Positions 33,976-46,718 of a DNA stretch of 64,000 nt are shown here, piece by piece (positions within the stretch are counted from its first letter, which is position 1; each line of letters begins with the position of its first letter). The translations under genes and the position numbers were made by a program. Below the pieces are notes generated by a model. The model had not been told where the DNA came from. It saw only the letters and a program-made list of their open reading frames with translations, and made no database searches. Source of the stretch: Ephemerocybe angulata (lineage: Eukaryota; Basidiomycota; Agaricomycetes; Agaricales; Psathyrellaceae); assembly GCA_013368325.1 (NCBI GenBank), contig JAACJK010000012.1, forward strand, positions 1-64,000. Direction: 5' to 3'.

Positions 33976-36900
33976 GTTGGTTTCGGCCTTTCCCTTTTCG
34001 TCTCTCGCCTTCTGAATCCCTTCCCTCCCAATCCAGTTTCCTTATTCCTTTTCATTCGGTGTATCTGTTCAAATTGGGCTCAGGTGGATCAGCCGCTATC
34101 TTTATTGTCTATCTTTCTATTATCTTTCGTCGCCTCTCATATCCAAGGACATTTTTAACCCTTCATCCCCATTATACCGCTTCCCTTTTATTCCCCAGTT
34201 CAAGTTCAAACCCAAGTCCATGCCCACGTTCACCGCTCAAAACGCCCTCCTCCACCGACCCCATTGACCACTTCATTCAAAAACGACCTCCTTGTTGTAT
34301 GTGAATTCCTATTATATGTATGTACTACTAGTTTTCCACTCTACTCTACCTTCCCTCCCTTGCCCTGCGACGAGTCCGATCTCGACGACATTACTATGAC
34401 GGCAACGTTCATTTACCCTGTTATTTTCGCCTTTCTACTGTACTTTATACCCTTGTGCTTTCGGTGAACGTTTGAACTCGTCTGCTGTACATTAATGTAA
34501 CTAGTCCCTGGTGTCTCTACTATCACTAGCCTGTTTGTCTCTAAACTTGAATAGAAATTGCTGGCTGGACCTTCACGAACTTACTTGACGATTCTGAACC
34601 TCAAGCTGCTCTCGAGGCATTGTAACCGATTCTTTTCGCACTTTGAATTTCGTATACTGGGTCTCCCCTTCTGCGAGAGCACAGTGGGTAAATAGACGCG
34701 AGGTAACCTGGTATGTCTGTACTTACCATGGTCTGTCGGCAAACGGAGACGCGACCCGCGAACAGCCGTTCAAATTTCCAGGTGTTGACAAGGGATGAAA
34801 GTCCTTCTCCTTCGGGCGAAGCGAAGAGCCTGTCTCCTCGGAGGGCCAAGTCATACCGATTCTGAGCCAGTTTACGGCTGGATATCAAGCCAGAAGTTCC
34901 TACCACGCGCTACCATCGAACTGCACTCTCCCTATTGCATGTGCGCCCTCAAGCATCAAAATGGCGCACCGTCTTCCTCATGCATCTAATCAAACACAAG
35001 TCAGGTACGCGACCCACTCCGGAGGGATCAGAAATAGAGTTGATCAGCGCAGCTGCGGAACCAGGTTAGGACGGGGTAGTACCCTGTAGTACCCCTGGCC
35101 CCCGTGCGTCGAGGTGCCATTCGCGTCCGGCATTGTGATGTACGAATCAGAACCTCTTTTTGCAATACCATACAGGCGCGTTGGATATGGTCTATCAATG
35201 CAAATGGCCACGTGCAATGCGCCCGTGGCCTAAGTCGTCACTCGTGTGGGGCAGGTTTATCCGAGTCGATTCAGAGGTACGTACCCAGGGATGCTGAGCG
35301 CAGCGTAGTCTCTACGCTTTCCCGGTCGATATCCTCTGAGTTTAACTTGCCGACCAGCGTCGAATGGGAAGGATCTGTGCCTTAAACCTTGATCTCGAGT
35401 TCGACCCGTTCCTTAGAGTCTACATAACTATCTATGTACGTCGAAGTCTATGCAGGTTAAACGTAACCATTTCATACCACCACAAAATGGTATCTGACGC
35501 TTGGTATGCCGGAACTGCACGCGGTGCCACGCTGAAAGGGTCTGCAATATTGCGAACGCGCTATAGCACTGGAGCCTGGCCACCTGATGTAAGGCACAGC
35601 GCTATTTTTGACGCCCAGCGCTAAACCGCATCGGTCGGGGATATCAAGGTGCTTACCGGTTCGAACTTCGGTGCCGCCCGAGCTCAAGATGATCTTTCAC
35701 AGAGTCCACACTGTTTTCCGGAGAATTGCGAGCGATTGGGTGTGCAGGGATGGCGGTAAATCAATCAGACAGATCCTGTACTCGATTGAAATTTCAATTC
35801 GTACGGCCCACACATTGATGAGGGGCCTCTCTCTATCTGAGAGCTCGCTTTGCATATGGCGGATCAAATCCCCCGCTCATTCCGGGCACGACATCGGTGG
35901 GTAGATAGGTTCCTTGGCCCATCGACTTACCGCGCAAGGCGGGGTGCAAAAAGAGCGCTGTTGTGCGGCCAGGCACTGCGGCGACATCAAGGGGGAGCTG
36001 CGCGTTGTATGTCGCGCCTATCTGACCTTGTATGGAACTGCAAGAGGCTGCACGGGGGGCCCGACATCGCTTGGAACCTGCATGGGACACGGTCGAGGCC
36101 AAGATAGCGGTCTTGAGGGTGTACCGTGTTTCTCCAGGTTCTATCAAACCTTGGTCAATTTGGGGGCCCAAGCTTGAGGCGCCACCGACTCGGACTTGTG
36201 TGACATGTGTCGATCTATTTGCTGACCCTCCACGGTTCGCGGGAAGGAGAATGGGGATAACCTCTATACACCACGAGACACCGGGCGTGCCGCTCACAGC
36301 CGCTCACTCGTGCTTACTGCTCATTCCACCAACTTCAATCGCGCTTAGGCTTAGCAGCATGCCCGAAGCGATTTGCTCGGGTCTCGCCAGAATCTAGAAG
36401 AGAACGAGTATGTGAGACTGGTCATGCCAAGATCGACGGCGGGCAGAGGCGGAGGGAGGGCTTGAGGCGGTTAGAGTTTCTCCGATAGCGGCGAACATAT
36501 GTCGCTGCATATCGTTGGTCCATATCCAGTCCCCTCCTCATGACCTTGCACCCTTCTGCAACCGCCCCATCAGCTTTGCCTCGCCTTCGCCCGCCATCAG
36601 GCGGACGCAAAGCCAGACCGAGCGCGCTAATCGCAGTCCGTGGAGCGCTTGAAGACCGAACGGGCCCTCCGTACCTCGTCAGCAAACCTTCCCAAACCCC
36701 GGTCAATATCATACCGAACGCAGGTCTAGCTTGTAGATGGACAAGTCCAAAGCGAGCCTAGAGTCCCTAGACAGGCAGGGTCATTTCATTACTCTGGTGG
36801 GTAATTGCTGCCTGATTGGTACACACCATCGTTCGTCGTTCATTTCAAACCGCAAGACAAACAAAGGTATGACACTGAATGACGGGGTATAGCATCACCG

Positions 36901-37285
36901 GCTCGAAGATGGAGCGTCGAGGAGGAAATTTCTATCGAGCTCCGGCCAGACGCGACCGAATAGAACTCGTCTGCAGCGGAGCATCACAAATTAGAATCCG
37001 TGGTGCGCACCTGGTGGTACCGTGTTTGTGTGTCTTGGGTAAATGGTGGAAGAAATGGGAACATAGTAGATCGAGTGGAACTACGGTGATGAGTACAAGG
37101 CCTAGCCGCCTCTGATCAGGACGGAATGCAGCAGTAGGGAGATAAAAATATGAATGGCAATTCCCATTCCGAGGCGGGGAAAGTCCAAACGCCACACCAG
37201 CAAAAAGGGTAACGGTATATCGAGGAACGTTAAGCCTTGCCGGCCCGTCGAGAGCGTCATAGATGATAGGGCCATACCGAAGCGT
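33976..37285. other. 3.3 kb without a supported gene
   Basis: The first 500 bp is a pyrimidine-rich 3' flank of the TEA gene. Between 35470 and 36300 several frames of 85-154 codons overlap on both strands. The best (minus, 36297-35833, with GRTTALFLHPALRGK, then a GTAAGT donor) may be part of a decayed or fast-evolving spliced gene, but I cannot build a model. The remainder shows nothing. Confidence 0.35.
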
Positions 37286-38049
37286 TCATATGATCTCGAT
37301 GATGGATGGCCAAACACTACAGCGCACAGATAAGCGAATCAGAAGAAGTGGAAGCGAAAAGTAGATTGGATATTCACCTTAGCAAGCCGACCAATACCTG
37401 GAGCACTGCCAACAAAAAAGGGATCCATCTGAGAGATTCGATGAGGGGTGGGAGTGGTCAACCAACATGAACGACGTGTAACATAAACGGGTTGCTCACG
37501 TCGACATATGGAAGTGGGCTGCCTTGAACAAGCCGAACATGATGAAGCCGAGCACGGCAGACCCAAGAACGGATCCAGCGACACTGAGAGCGACAAATAG
37601 GACGAAGATGATGGTGGCGAAAGCGACTCTGGATCGCCGTTCATTGATCTTGGGCAATTTCGAGGGTGGGGGGAGGTTGGAGCCGGTGTATCGGGAGGTG
37701 GAGGGATAGAGAGGGATTGGAGATGTCATTTCGTATAACGATTCCTCCTTCGGGTGCCGTACGCCAGACCTGGCTGAGGTTGGCGGGAAAGTATAGTTCC
37801 AGAATGCGTAGGCGCCACAAAGCAGGAACACAGGAGTGTACAGGATCAGGGTCCAGTAGAAGGTGAATCTAAAGACGTCTGAATTTGTCTGGTAAGCTCT
37901 AAGCTAGTAAGGTAAGCGAAAGGTGTGTTCTCACCACCACCATGATACAGATACGACCCCCCTGGTTGGTTCGGAGGCCGGTCCTCGATGTTCAAGATTT
38001 CCAGCCCTGGATTGTACAACGAAGGCCATTTAGGGGTATCTCGGGCCAT
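37286..38049 (-). CDS. Small multi-pass membrane protein, TMEM170-like
   Basis: Four exons on the minus strand. The first opens [19 protein letters not shown]; joined through a GTGAGA...TTCAG intron it continues [18 protein letters not shown], the first membrane helix. Then [19 protein letters not shown] with [18 protein letters not shown] (second and third helices), and after a 72-nt intron [16 protein letters not shown] (fourth). A last short exon ends VWPSIIEII. Length, helix pattern and the STWIP segment resemble fungal TMEM170-family proteins, which in animals shape the ER and nuclear envelope. The family call is tentative; the membrane topology is clear. Confidence 0.6.
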
Positions 38050-38708
38050 TCAGTGTAGACCCAATGTTAGAAACGTTGGAGGTTCATCGAGATACAGGCA
38101 AGTCGTAAGCCTCTGACCTTCCTGGTTGTGCACAACGTCGACGGGTCGGTGGTCATGATGCTGTGCTGGAGCCTCCCGATCATTGATGGACATGTTTCGT
38201 CTTGTATGCCTCAGCTGTATCTTGTGGGTCCGATGGCCTTGCCAGGAAGCAGAGCAGCCTCAGAAGGCCCATTTTAGTTTGAAGTCAGAAGGCAAACCCA
38301 TATTTCTCCAACACGGCCTATCAAACGCGTCTTTCCCGGACGGCAACAGGTCGCACCGACGGACTTAACCCACCAGTGTCACTGTTTGGAACTCAATTAG
38401 TGAGCAGGGCTTCCCTTGCCAGTAGGCGTCCTCCTAGTTCGCGCCCTAAAGTTTACTTCTGCCTTCCCTAGCCTTAGAAGGTGGGATTCGATGGTAGACA
38501 CTTGAGGGAGTAGGGGAGATTATGTGATATACGTATGCTTAGTCTGTGTCAATACATTATCTGCTTCGCAAAGGCTATGGTAATCGGAGGTCGCCTGAGT
38601 CTCGAAGGCATCACCACGGGTCGAACCAAAAGGATGTCGATCCAGTACGTAGATAGAGTACGGTCGGCCACAGTTCAGGGTTCGACAAGCTCGGGGTCAT
38701 GCAGCAGG
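38050..38708. other. Spacer, no gene seen
   Basis: About 660 bp between two minus-strand genes. It contains a promoter for the membrane protein. GGTTCGA words near 38635-38700 resemble a tRNA B box but no cloverleaf can be folded around them. Confidence 0.35.
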
Positions 38709-39669
38709 TCAGGCCAACCCACAAGCCTGCGCGATATTTTTCTGCACCTTGTCAACGCCGAAGAGAGGTTTCATCTCACAGCTCGTTAGAATCGGGGGAA
38801 GGCAAAGGGGTGCCGCAGCAAAAATCTCTTTCTTCATCCCCGCAATGGTCTTTGCCAACTGGTCGCCAGGGACAAGGTCGACTTTGGTAATCACAGATTG
38901 CAGAGTGAAGGGCTGCGTGCCGTCTCGGGCGATGAGAAAGGTGGAGAGGTGCTGCAGCATGTGGGAATCAATTTCGTTGAGGCCGTGTTTCGCGTTGAAA
39001 ACGATGTAGACGCGCTTCAGCCTGTGGGAGATAGGGTTGATGAAGTCGGAGGTCAGTTAGTAGATTTTGGCATAGCACCTGGTGGTAACGCACTGTTTAC
39101 GCGTTTCCAAGTAGTCATCGAACAACTGTCCCCACTCCCGTTTCCCTCGAGCACCATAACCTGGTGCATCCACTAAAACAAGCTTTCCGGGCTCAGCACC
39201 GACGCGATAGAAGTTCAATTCTCGAGTGCGGCCCTACCGAATACTAAGAACGTCGTTGATCCCAGTTTCCAGTCAAGCGGTACTCACCGCTTTGGAGCTC
39301 GTATGCAGCAGCGTCTTCCTTCCCAGAACTGCGTTAAACAGCGTCGACTTTCCAGCATTGGCGCGTCCTGACACAGAACCGGTCAGTTTTGTTCACAGGT
39401 TAGAAGTCCAGGACGAGTTACCTGTTACTACCACCTTACGAGTAAGTAAGTAGACACTTATAAAGAGCAAAGAGTGAGCACACCTCAGGCAATCCGTTCA
39501 GACTGGGGATAGAATCCACATTTCCAGCCGCTGCCAGAAACGTTGCCGAGCTCGTATCCTTGAAGACACTCTCCGCCTTAGAAACTGTGGATTTGGTGCG
39601 TGATGATGAGAGTATAGGTGTTCTACATGGCAGAATCTGTGTTACCCGCAGGCTTTTCCCAATAAGCAT
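38709..39669 (-). CDS. EngB/YihA-type GTPase, probably mitochondrial ribosome assembly
   Basis: Spliced GTPase with all G motifs: VVVTGRANAGKSTLFNAVLG (G1; the first residues come from a 13-nt mini-exon), DAPGYGARGKREWG (G3), TLQSVITKVDLVP (G4, TKVD) and ILTSC (G5). HTSSKAGRTRELNFYRVG covers the G2 region. The order and GYG after DAP are those of EngB (YihA) proteins, essential in bacteria for large ribosomal subunit assembly; fungal members are thought to work in mitochondria. The N-terminus (MLIGKSLRVTQILPCRTPIL) is basic and lacks acids, fitting mitochondrial import. Five to six exons, introns 45-60 nt. The start at 39669 is the only good ATG. Confidence 0.8.
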
Positions 39670-39753
39670 TGGATGGAGGATGTAGTAGGAAAGAGAACCG
39701 TGCCTGGCTCGTGCACTCTGTCAACGCGGAACGGCCCCGAAATGATGCCGAAA

Positions 39754-40375
39754 TCATTTCCCATAGAAATGATCCGTTCTACGTGTGGTGGCGCCGCTAG
39801 TGCGTTTCAACTTGAAGTTCTTTGCCATTGACTTGTACGCGACTGTAGGCGTATAAGAAGTCGATACGATCATCTTACACAGAAGCGGCTGACCGTAGCC
39901 GCCCAAGCCCTTCACTCCATTGTACCAATCTTCTTCGCTAATAGTGTACGTCAACAGGTGGATCCATCCGTTCAGCTTTCAATTTGGCTGATATTCGACT
40001 ATGCTTTTAAGATGAAGTACGAAAAGCAGCGCATGCACTGCATGGGCAGCTTCATCTAGCACTTTCGGCTCGGACCAAGCCCCACACGCCCCAATCAGGA
40101 ATTTGGACCTCCAGAGACTGCTTCAGCTTCTTCGCAAGTTGCTTGTGCCCGCTATAATGAGGCATGAGAACTGCATACAACTTGAATCCGAATACCATCC
40201 ATCGGAGGTCCTCCAAGGTGAGCTCGATGATCTTGGAGAGCGTCGAGTGGTGGTATACCTCCTGCGAGAAGTGCTGCTGCTTGACGAAGGAGGAGTCGAA
40301 GAGGATGAATGCGTTGGGCGGGTGGAGGATGTATGGGTTCGGAACCAGAGGCACAATATGTACATGGCCGAACAT
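39754..40375 (-). CDS. Lineage-specific protein, divergent partner of the gene at 40526
   Basis: The first exon (40375-40052) reads MFGHVHIVPLVPNPYIL, then NAFILFDSSFVKQQHFSQEV, STLSKIIELTLEDLRWMVFG and HKQLAKKLKQSLEV, ending near a possible donor. A second open stretch on the same strand (39954-39754; ISEEDWYNGVKGLGGYGQ) may be a further exon, or a separate small gene. A broken copy of the start lies at 28801-28980 in the other arm. No domain recognised; the N-terminal part is predicted to be mixed alpha/beta. Its start is only 150 bp from that of the plus-strand gene, so they share a promoter. Confidence 0.45.
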
Positions 40376-40525
40376 TGAATTACTTATAATTCAATCCTGC
40401 CCTTTTCTTTCGGCTATACTAGCGATTGACTTATGAGCTGGGGCAGCTCCTTCTGAGTCATCTCAGGTTTTGTGTCACGGTGTGGAGCCAGGAGTCTCAC
40501 TCACTCCCGAGCTAACTTGTATATA
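40376..40525. promoter_or_regulatory. 150-bp bidirectional promoter, conserved in both arms
   Basis: It lies between two divergent starts and is nearly identical (reverse complement) to 28714-28800. It contains TGTATATAATGG at the plus-strand start, which overlaps a TATA-like word. Confidence 0.5.
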
Positions 40526-41391
40526 ATGGCACCACTAGAACTCATTCCTTCAGTCCCACCACCTTATTGCCACCTTACCAGTCACATCATGTAAGTACAA
40601 GTCCATTTCCATGCATTCTACTTATCCCCAGTCACAACTCGCTGACACCATCGTCCCTCAGCATGCCATTTGTAACTGATGCAGCGTGGCCTGACTTCGT
40701 GCTCGAGGACTTCAAGTTTGATAGTTCAAGTTGCCACGAAGATGAGGCTTGGGAGCCATACCACCGATCACTTGCGGACCGTTATTATGCCGTATATCCC
40801 TACATGCTCATGTATTGTTTGCATGTCCATGCCGGTGACCCGGGGTTTGTTATCGGTTTCCAAGGCCTTCTTTCCGGGCCCTGGGCCTCTGACACCAAAT
40901 ATGCCATGCCTTCAGCCGTCCTTCAACGTCCCCATTTTCGCCCGGTACTCATCTTCGACATCCAAGATCCTGCCTGGGCTACCAGAGCCGACCTACGGCT
41001 CGAAGCAGACCGTCGGATGCGCCAGCGGTATGATTATCCATCCCAGTACCGATATGATCATACATCCAATCTCAATGATTGCCCCTTGCCTCACCTGTGG
41101 GGATTGAGCTTGCTGGGCACATCTCTGCGCGTTTACCGTGGTGATGTTGCAACTGGTGTTGTTAACCCTGTATCTGAAGACCCCCCAAGCCCCCTTCCTC
41201 CCGATTTCTTGGAGGGTGCCTGGGATATTGATATCCTTTCCCAGGAGGGGTTTTGGAAGATGAAGGAGATCATCGGGGATATTGTTTGCCTGAGTGCAGA
41301 GTTTGATCCCAGAGCCCGCTTCCTCCCAATTTCTTGGACGTGGAAGGCTGGGATGTTAATATCCTTTCTCAGGAGGAGTTTGGGAATTTAA
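40526..41391 (+). CDS. Lineage-specific protein, intact copy (264 aa), possible PD-(D/E)XK-like core
   Basis: Two exons: 40526-40590 and 40662-41391, with a 71-nt intron (GTAAGT...CTCAG). Start MAPLELIPSVPPPYCHLT; the second exon begins IMPFVTDAAWPDF. Core motifs: GFQGLLSGPWASDTKY, PVLIFDIQDPAWATRADLRL, EADRRMRQRYD, and CPLPHLWGLSLLGTSLRVY with a following GDVATG. I recall this RPVL...E/DI...R.AD..MR.RF...LP.LYG.S.LGT..R.Y pattern in many mushroom hypothetical proteins. The VLIFDIQ strand and the following basic helix recall PD-(D/E)XK nuclease folds, but the expected ExK is DIQ here, so enzyme activity is unsupported. The last 27 residues come from a frame-shifted second copy of a 125-bp internal repeat. 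Confidence 0.6.
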
Positions 41392-41440
41392 ACATGAAGG
41401 AGATCGTCGGGGATGTTGTTCGTCTGAGTGCAGAGTTTTC
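41204..41440 (+). repeat. Two-unit tandem repeat, about 125-bp period, second unit out of frame
   Basis: Unit 1 encodes FLEGAWDIDILSQEGFWKMK then EIIGDIVCLSAE. Unit 2 (from about 41329), in a different frame, encodes GWDVNILSQEEFGNLNMK then EIVGDVVRLSAE. The same two units with the same frame relation occur in the left arm (27300-27110). Confidence 0.75.
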
Positions 41441-43025
41441 AAAGTGTATAAATGTAACAGTAGCGATACTCAGCACCCAAATGTTCATAAGTCATCTAAT
41501 TTTGCGAGGTGTCACAAATAGTTATGTTGGAAACACAGGCCCAGGTAAGCAATCTCCACAATGTTGGTGACTGTGAGTCCGACTTTCAGCAGGTGTAGAT
41601 GGCGGGAAATGCTGTCAGGGCACCAAGATCCCATAACGGGAACACCAACTACCCTTCGAGAACTACATAACGCGTACAATAGCACCGCGTACGATGCCCG
41701 CAATGTGTGGCGAAAGGCGGAGGTTATTACGGCCCTCTTCGATAGTCGACACAACTTGAACATTAATAAGCGCCTGCCAGTCAGACGCCCCACAAATAAC
41801 GCCTGACCGACGGCACAACCTGCTACCTGCCTAAGCAGCAGGCTGTGGAGCACGTAGCCCACAGAGCCCTTCATTTATCTTCCATTTCCCTACCGGTGCA
41901 GCGCTTCAAGGATGAACAACACAACCAAAATCTCAAGTAGCGTATCCTGACCCAATACCTCGCAGCAGACTAGCCTCGGCTCAAGGACAAACCAATGCAG
42001 CACACACCAGATACCAGACATCCCACCCTGAAAGACGAGGTAAAAAAAGATCATAATAATAGCCATATAGCAGTATAGTATACTAAAAGTCCGCCAGGAA
42101 GTATGGATGGGTAGAGCGACAGGTATGTGAGTAATACACGACAGACAAAACAGAGACGACGAGACGATGGATGGATGGACGGATGCAATGAACACGACAT
42201 AACTTGTGAGTACATACAAAGGAGGAAAGAATGCTCGGATGATGACCGATAAAAAGCGCTCGTATGCAGCTGGCGTGATGAGAAAAAATGGAAAGAATAC
42301 AACAATGGAAGAGGGAAGAAAGGAAGAAAGGAAAAGAAAGAGATAGCGCGATGATGAAGACGAAAATGTCCTCGGCGCGCGTGCGTACTACTACTAAGTC
42401 TAATAGTACACAAAGAGAAAGAAAAAGGTATGCATATAAAGGGGGAATCAAGCGGCAATTATCGTCTCAGAAAGGGAAATGATGCGTCGTGCAGTAAAGA
42501 GAAGCGGGAAGGGCGGAGGGGTATACTTAACTATATAACTATACTCGGAACACAAAGGAAAGGGAAGAAAGGAGAAAGGGGAGAGGGAAGGGGACGATGT
42601 ATCGCATAGAGACGGAAGGGGGAACGATCACAAGAAAGGTAGGGGGAGTGTAGAGGAGAGAAAGAAAAGATCGCCAAGTGCTCATGATCATCGACAAAAA
42701 TACAAGCCAAAACAAAACCCATCTATCAAAAAACAGGCCAAAAATGCAAAGCGAAACCCGTTGTAAAGAGCTCGAATCGATCGGCAAACAACAAACACAT
42801 CTATAGTTACAATCCGGGTTCCAATCTTATAATGGAGTCTTGTCTTGTCGTGAAACGAAACGAATGTCGATAGCGAGCACAGCGTGGCGATGAGCGACCC
42901 TGATTAGTGGTGGGCGAAAGTAAAACGAGAAAGCTTTTGAGATGGGCAAGAGGGAGTCGGAAGGGCGAGACATCGTCTGAAAGGGGGGAAGGGGGGAGAC
43001 GAACGGTGGTGTCGCGGTAACGCAT
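41440..43025. other. Intergenic 1.6 kb, no supported gene
   Basis: After the right arm, AT-rich and A/G-rich sequence with many GGAAAG/AAAGAAA words (42280-42720), probably the long 3' flank of DED1 on the minus strand. Frames there are low-complexity. Confidence 0.4.
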
Positions 43026-45126
<2,101 letters not shown>

Positions 45127-45391
45127 ATTATGGAGTACTAAGCTTTTGAATGCGTTCTTTCGTTCGTAAAGTTTCGAATGTGAAGACGAAAATAAGGAGC
45201 GAAAGAGAAAAATCTAGAGAGAAAGCGAGTTTGAAGGTGCTGATGGTGGTTACAGATCAAACGAACGAGGTTCAGCCAGCAGAGAAAATCAATTTTCCCT
45301 CCAGTCCCAGCTGACAAAGCTTTGTGGAGAAGGAATTCGCACGGTCACGGCAGCCCCTGTCCTGAACGTGGCACCCTTCTCCTCCTCAGCC
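45127..45391. promoter_or_regulatory. Short divergent promoter, DED1 / Sec72-like
   Basis: A 265-bp spacer between two divergent housekeeping starts; A/G-rich on the DED1 side. No clear motif. Confidence 0.4.
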
Positions 45392-46225
45392 ATGACCGAC
45401 CACGAACACTCGCACACCCACGCCCCGGGCGAGGAGCACACCCACTCGCACGACCACGGGCCCCACTCCCCCATCGACCCCCCGACGGACCCCGCATCCC
45501 AGGCCCTCATCGACCAGGACTTCGTCCCCGTCGCCCTCGCCGTCAGCCCCGACGGCCACAACGCCCTCTGCGCCGAGCACAAGCTCGAAAAGTGCGACAG
45601 CTGCAATGTCGACTTTATAAACACCAACCGCCTCGCTCGGTTGCTTGCCTCCAACCCGTCTCTTCTCTGCCCCCCACCCAACAACGTCGTGTCGCAGCAG
45701 CTTTCGCAGATGGTCCAGCGCACGAAGGATGAGGGCAATGCTCTCTTCAAGCAGGGCCAGGCGGTCCCCGCACTCGCCCGGTACACACAGGCGGCGTCAT
45801 ACGCCGTCCAGCGGCCGCCATGGGAGGCCAACCAGGTCATGCGCGAGGAGGTTACGACCGTCGTGTCCAACAGATCCGCGGCCTACTTTGACTTGGGCGA
45901 CTACATCTCTGCACTCGCAGATGCCGAGACTGTCATCTCCCTCCGCCGGAGCTGGCCCAAGGGTCATTTCCGCAAGGCCAAGGCCCTTCTGGGAATGCAC
46001 AAGACGAAGGAGGCGGCAGAGTCTGTGCGGTTGGGCTTGAGCTTTGAGCCACAGAACAACGTGCGTTGCACTGTCCAACCCTTCTGCTGCGAGTTAATCT
46101 AACACCTTTCTATCATCCAGGAACTCCTGACCTTCCTCCACGACATCGAAAAGGTTCATGAAAAGCTCGAAGAGAAGAAACAGCAAAAGCTAGAGGGCGC
46201 TGTTCCCGTCACCGCCAGCGCATGA
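45392..46225 (+). CDS. TPR protein of the Sec72 type (post-translational ER translocation)
   Basis: Two exons (45392-46060 and 46121-46225; intron GTGCGT...TCCAG), 257 aa. The start at 45392 opens MTDHEHSHTHAPGEEHTHSH, a His-rich tail of unclear role. LCAEHKLEKCDSCNVDF is a Cys pair block, then NRLARLLASNPSLLCPPP. TPR units follow: RTKDEGNALFKQGQAVPALA; SNRSAAYFDLGDYISALADA; PKGHFRKAKALLGMHKTKEA with GLSFEP. The cytosolic TPR domain of yeast Sec72 docks Hsp70 at the Sec62/63 translocon. The Cys block and TPR spacing agree with fungal Sec72-like proteins; a different small TPR co-chaperone is the main alternative. Confidence 0.7.
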
Positions 46226-46718
46226 TCCTTCATCACACATTCGTTCCGTTGTACACCAGCTACTTTATTATTTATGGATACCCAGATCTTCTGTGGGAAT
46301 CACCCTCGCGATACCTGTCCTTGTATGACTGACGTGTCGCCTTCGCCATTTGGCTTTACGCCCCTGTGAGTACCGGAGTAAAGTTCGCATTTTACTTAGT
46401 CTTCTAGTACACAGCATCGCGACTTTATACGATGTCTACCACCACGGGGACGATCGGTGTATGTGATGGCCATAAGACTCTAGGCTCAACGATAGAGAAC
46501 AACAGTCCCGCAGTGCGGCCGTAGCGCCATAAGCGCCCATCACCCTTCATACTACGCAGTGCACACACATATCATACATGCCCCTCTAGAACTCCGAACC
46601 TGTCACTCTACCCTGGTATACTAACATCTAAAAAGCACTATGCCGCCCACATACACCTCCGAACCCCTTCCCCTCCCTCTCCGTCCCTCTCTCCCTCCCC
46701 CCTTCCCTAAACCCTAAC
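46226..46718. other. Spacer and promoter of the first transporter
   Basis: About 490 bp. The last 80 bp before 46719 is a CT-rich tract (CCCTCCCTCTCCGTCC-like), a common fungal core-promoter feature. Confidence 0.45.

Larger units (their letters stand above)
40190..41690. repeat. Right arm of a segmental inverted duplication
   Basis: Reverse-complement match to about 26770-28970 without the 699-bp and 74-bp extra segments. It contains the shared divergent gene pair, its promoter and the 3' region encoding TNIVEIAYLGLCFQ on the minus strand (ending at 41512). Confidence 0.8.

Noticed and set aside
35833..36297. 154-codon minus-strand frame with a possible donor at its end
   Set aside because: No recognisable domain, overlapping frames on the other strand are as long, and no convincing upstream or downstream exon was found.
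38620..38720. GGTTCGA words on both strands resembling tRNA B boxes
   Set aside because: No A box at the right distance and no pairing acceptor or anticodon stem around either word.
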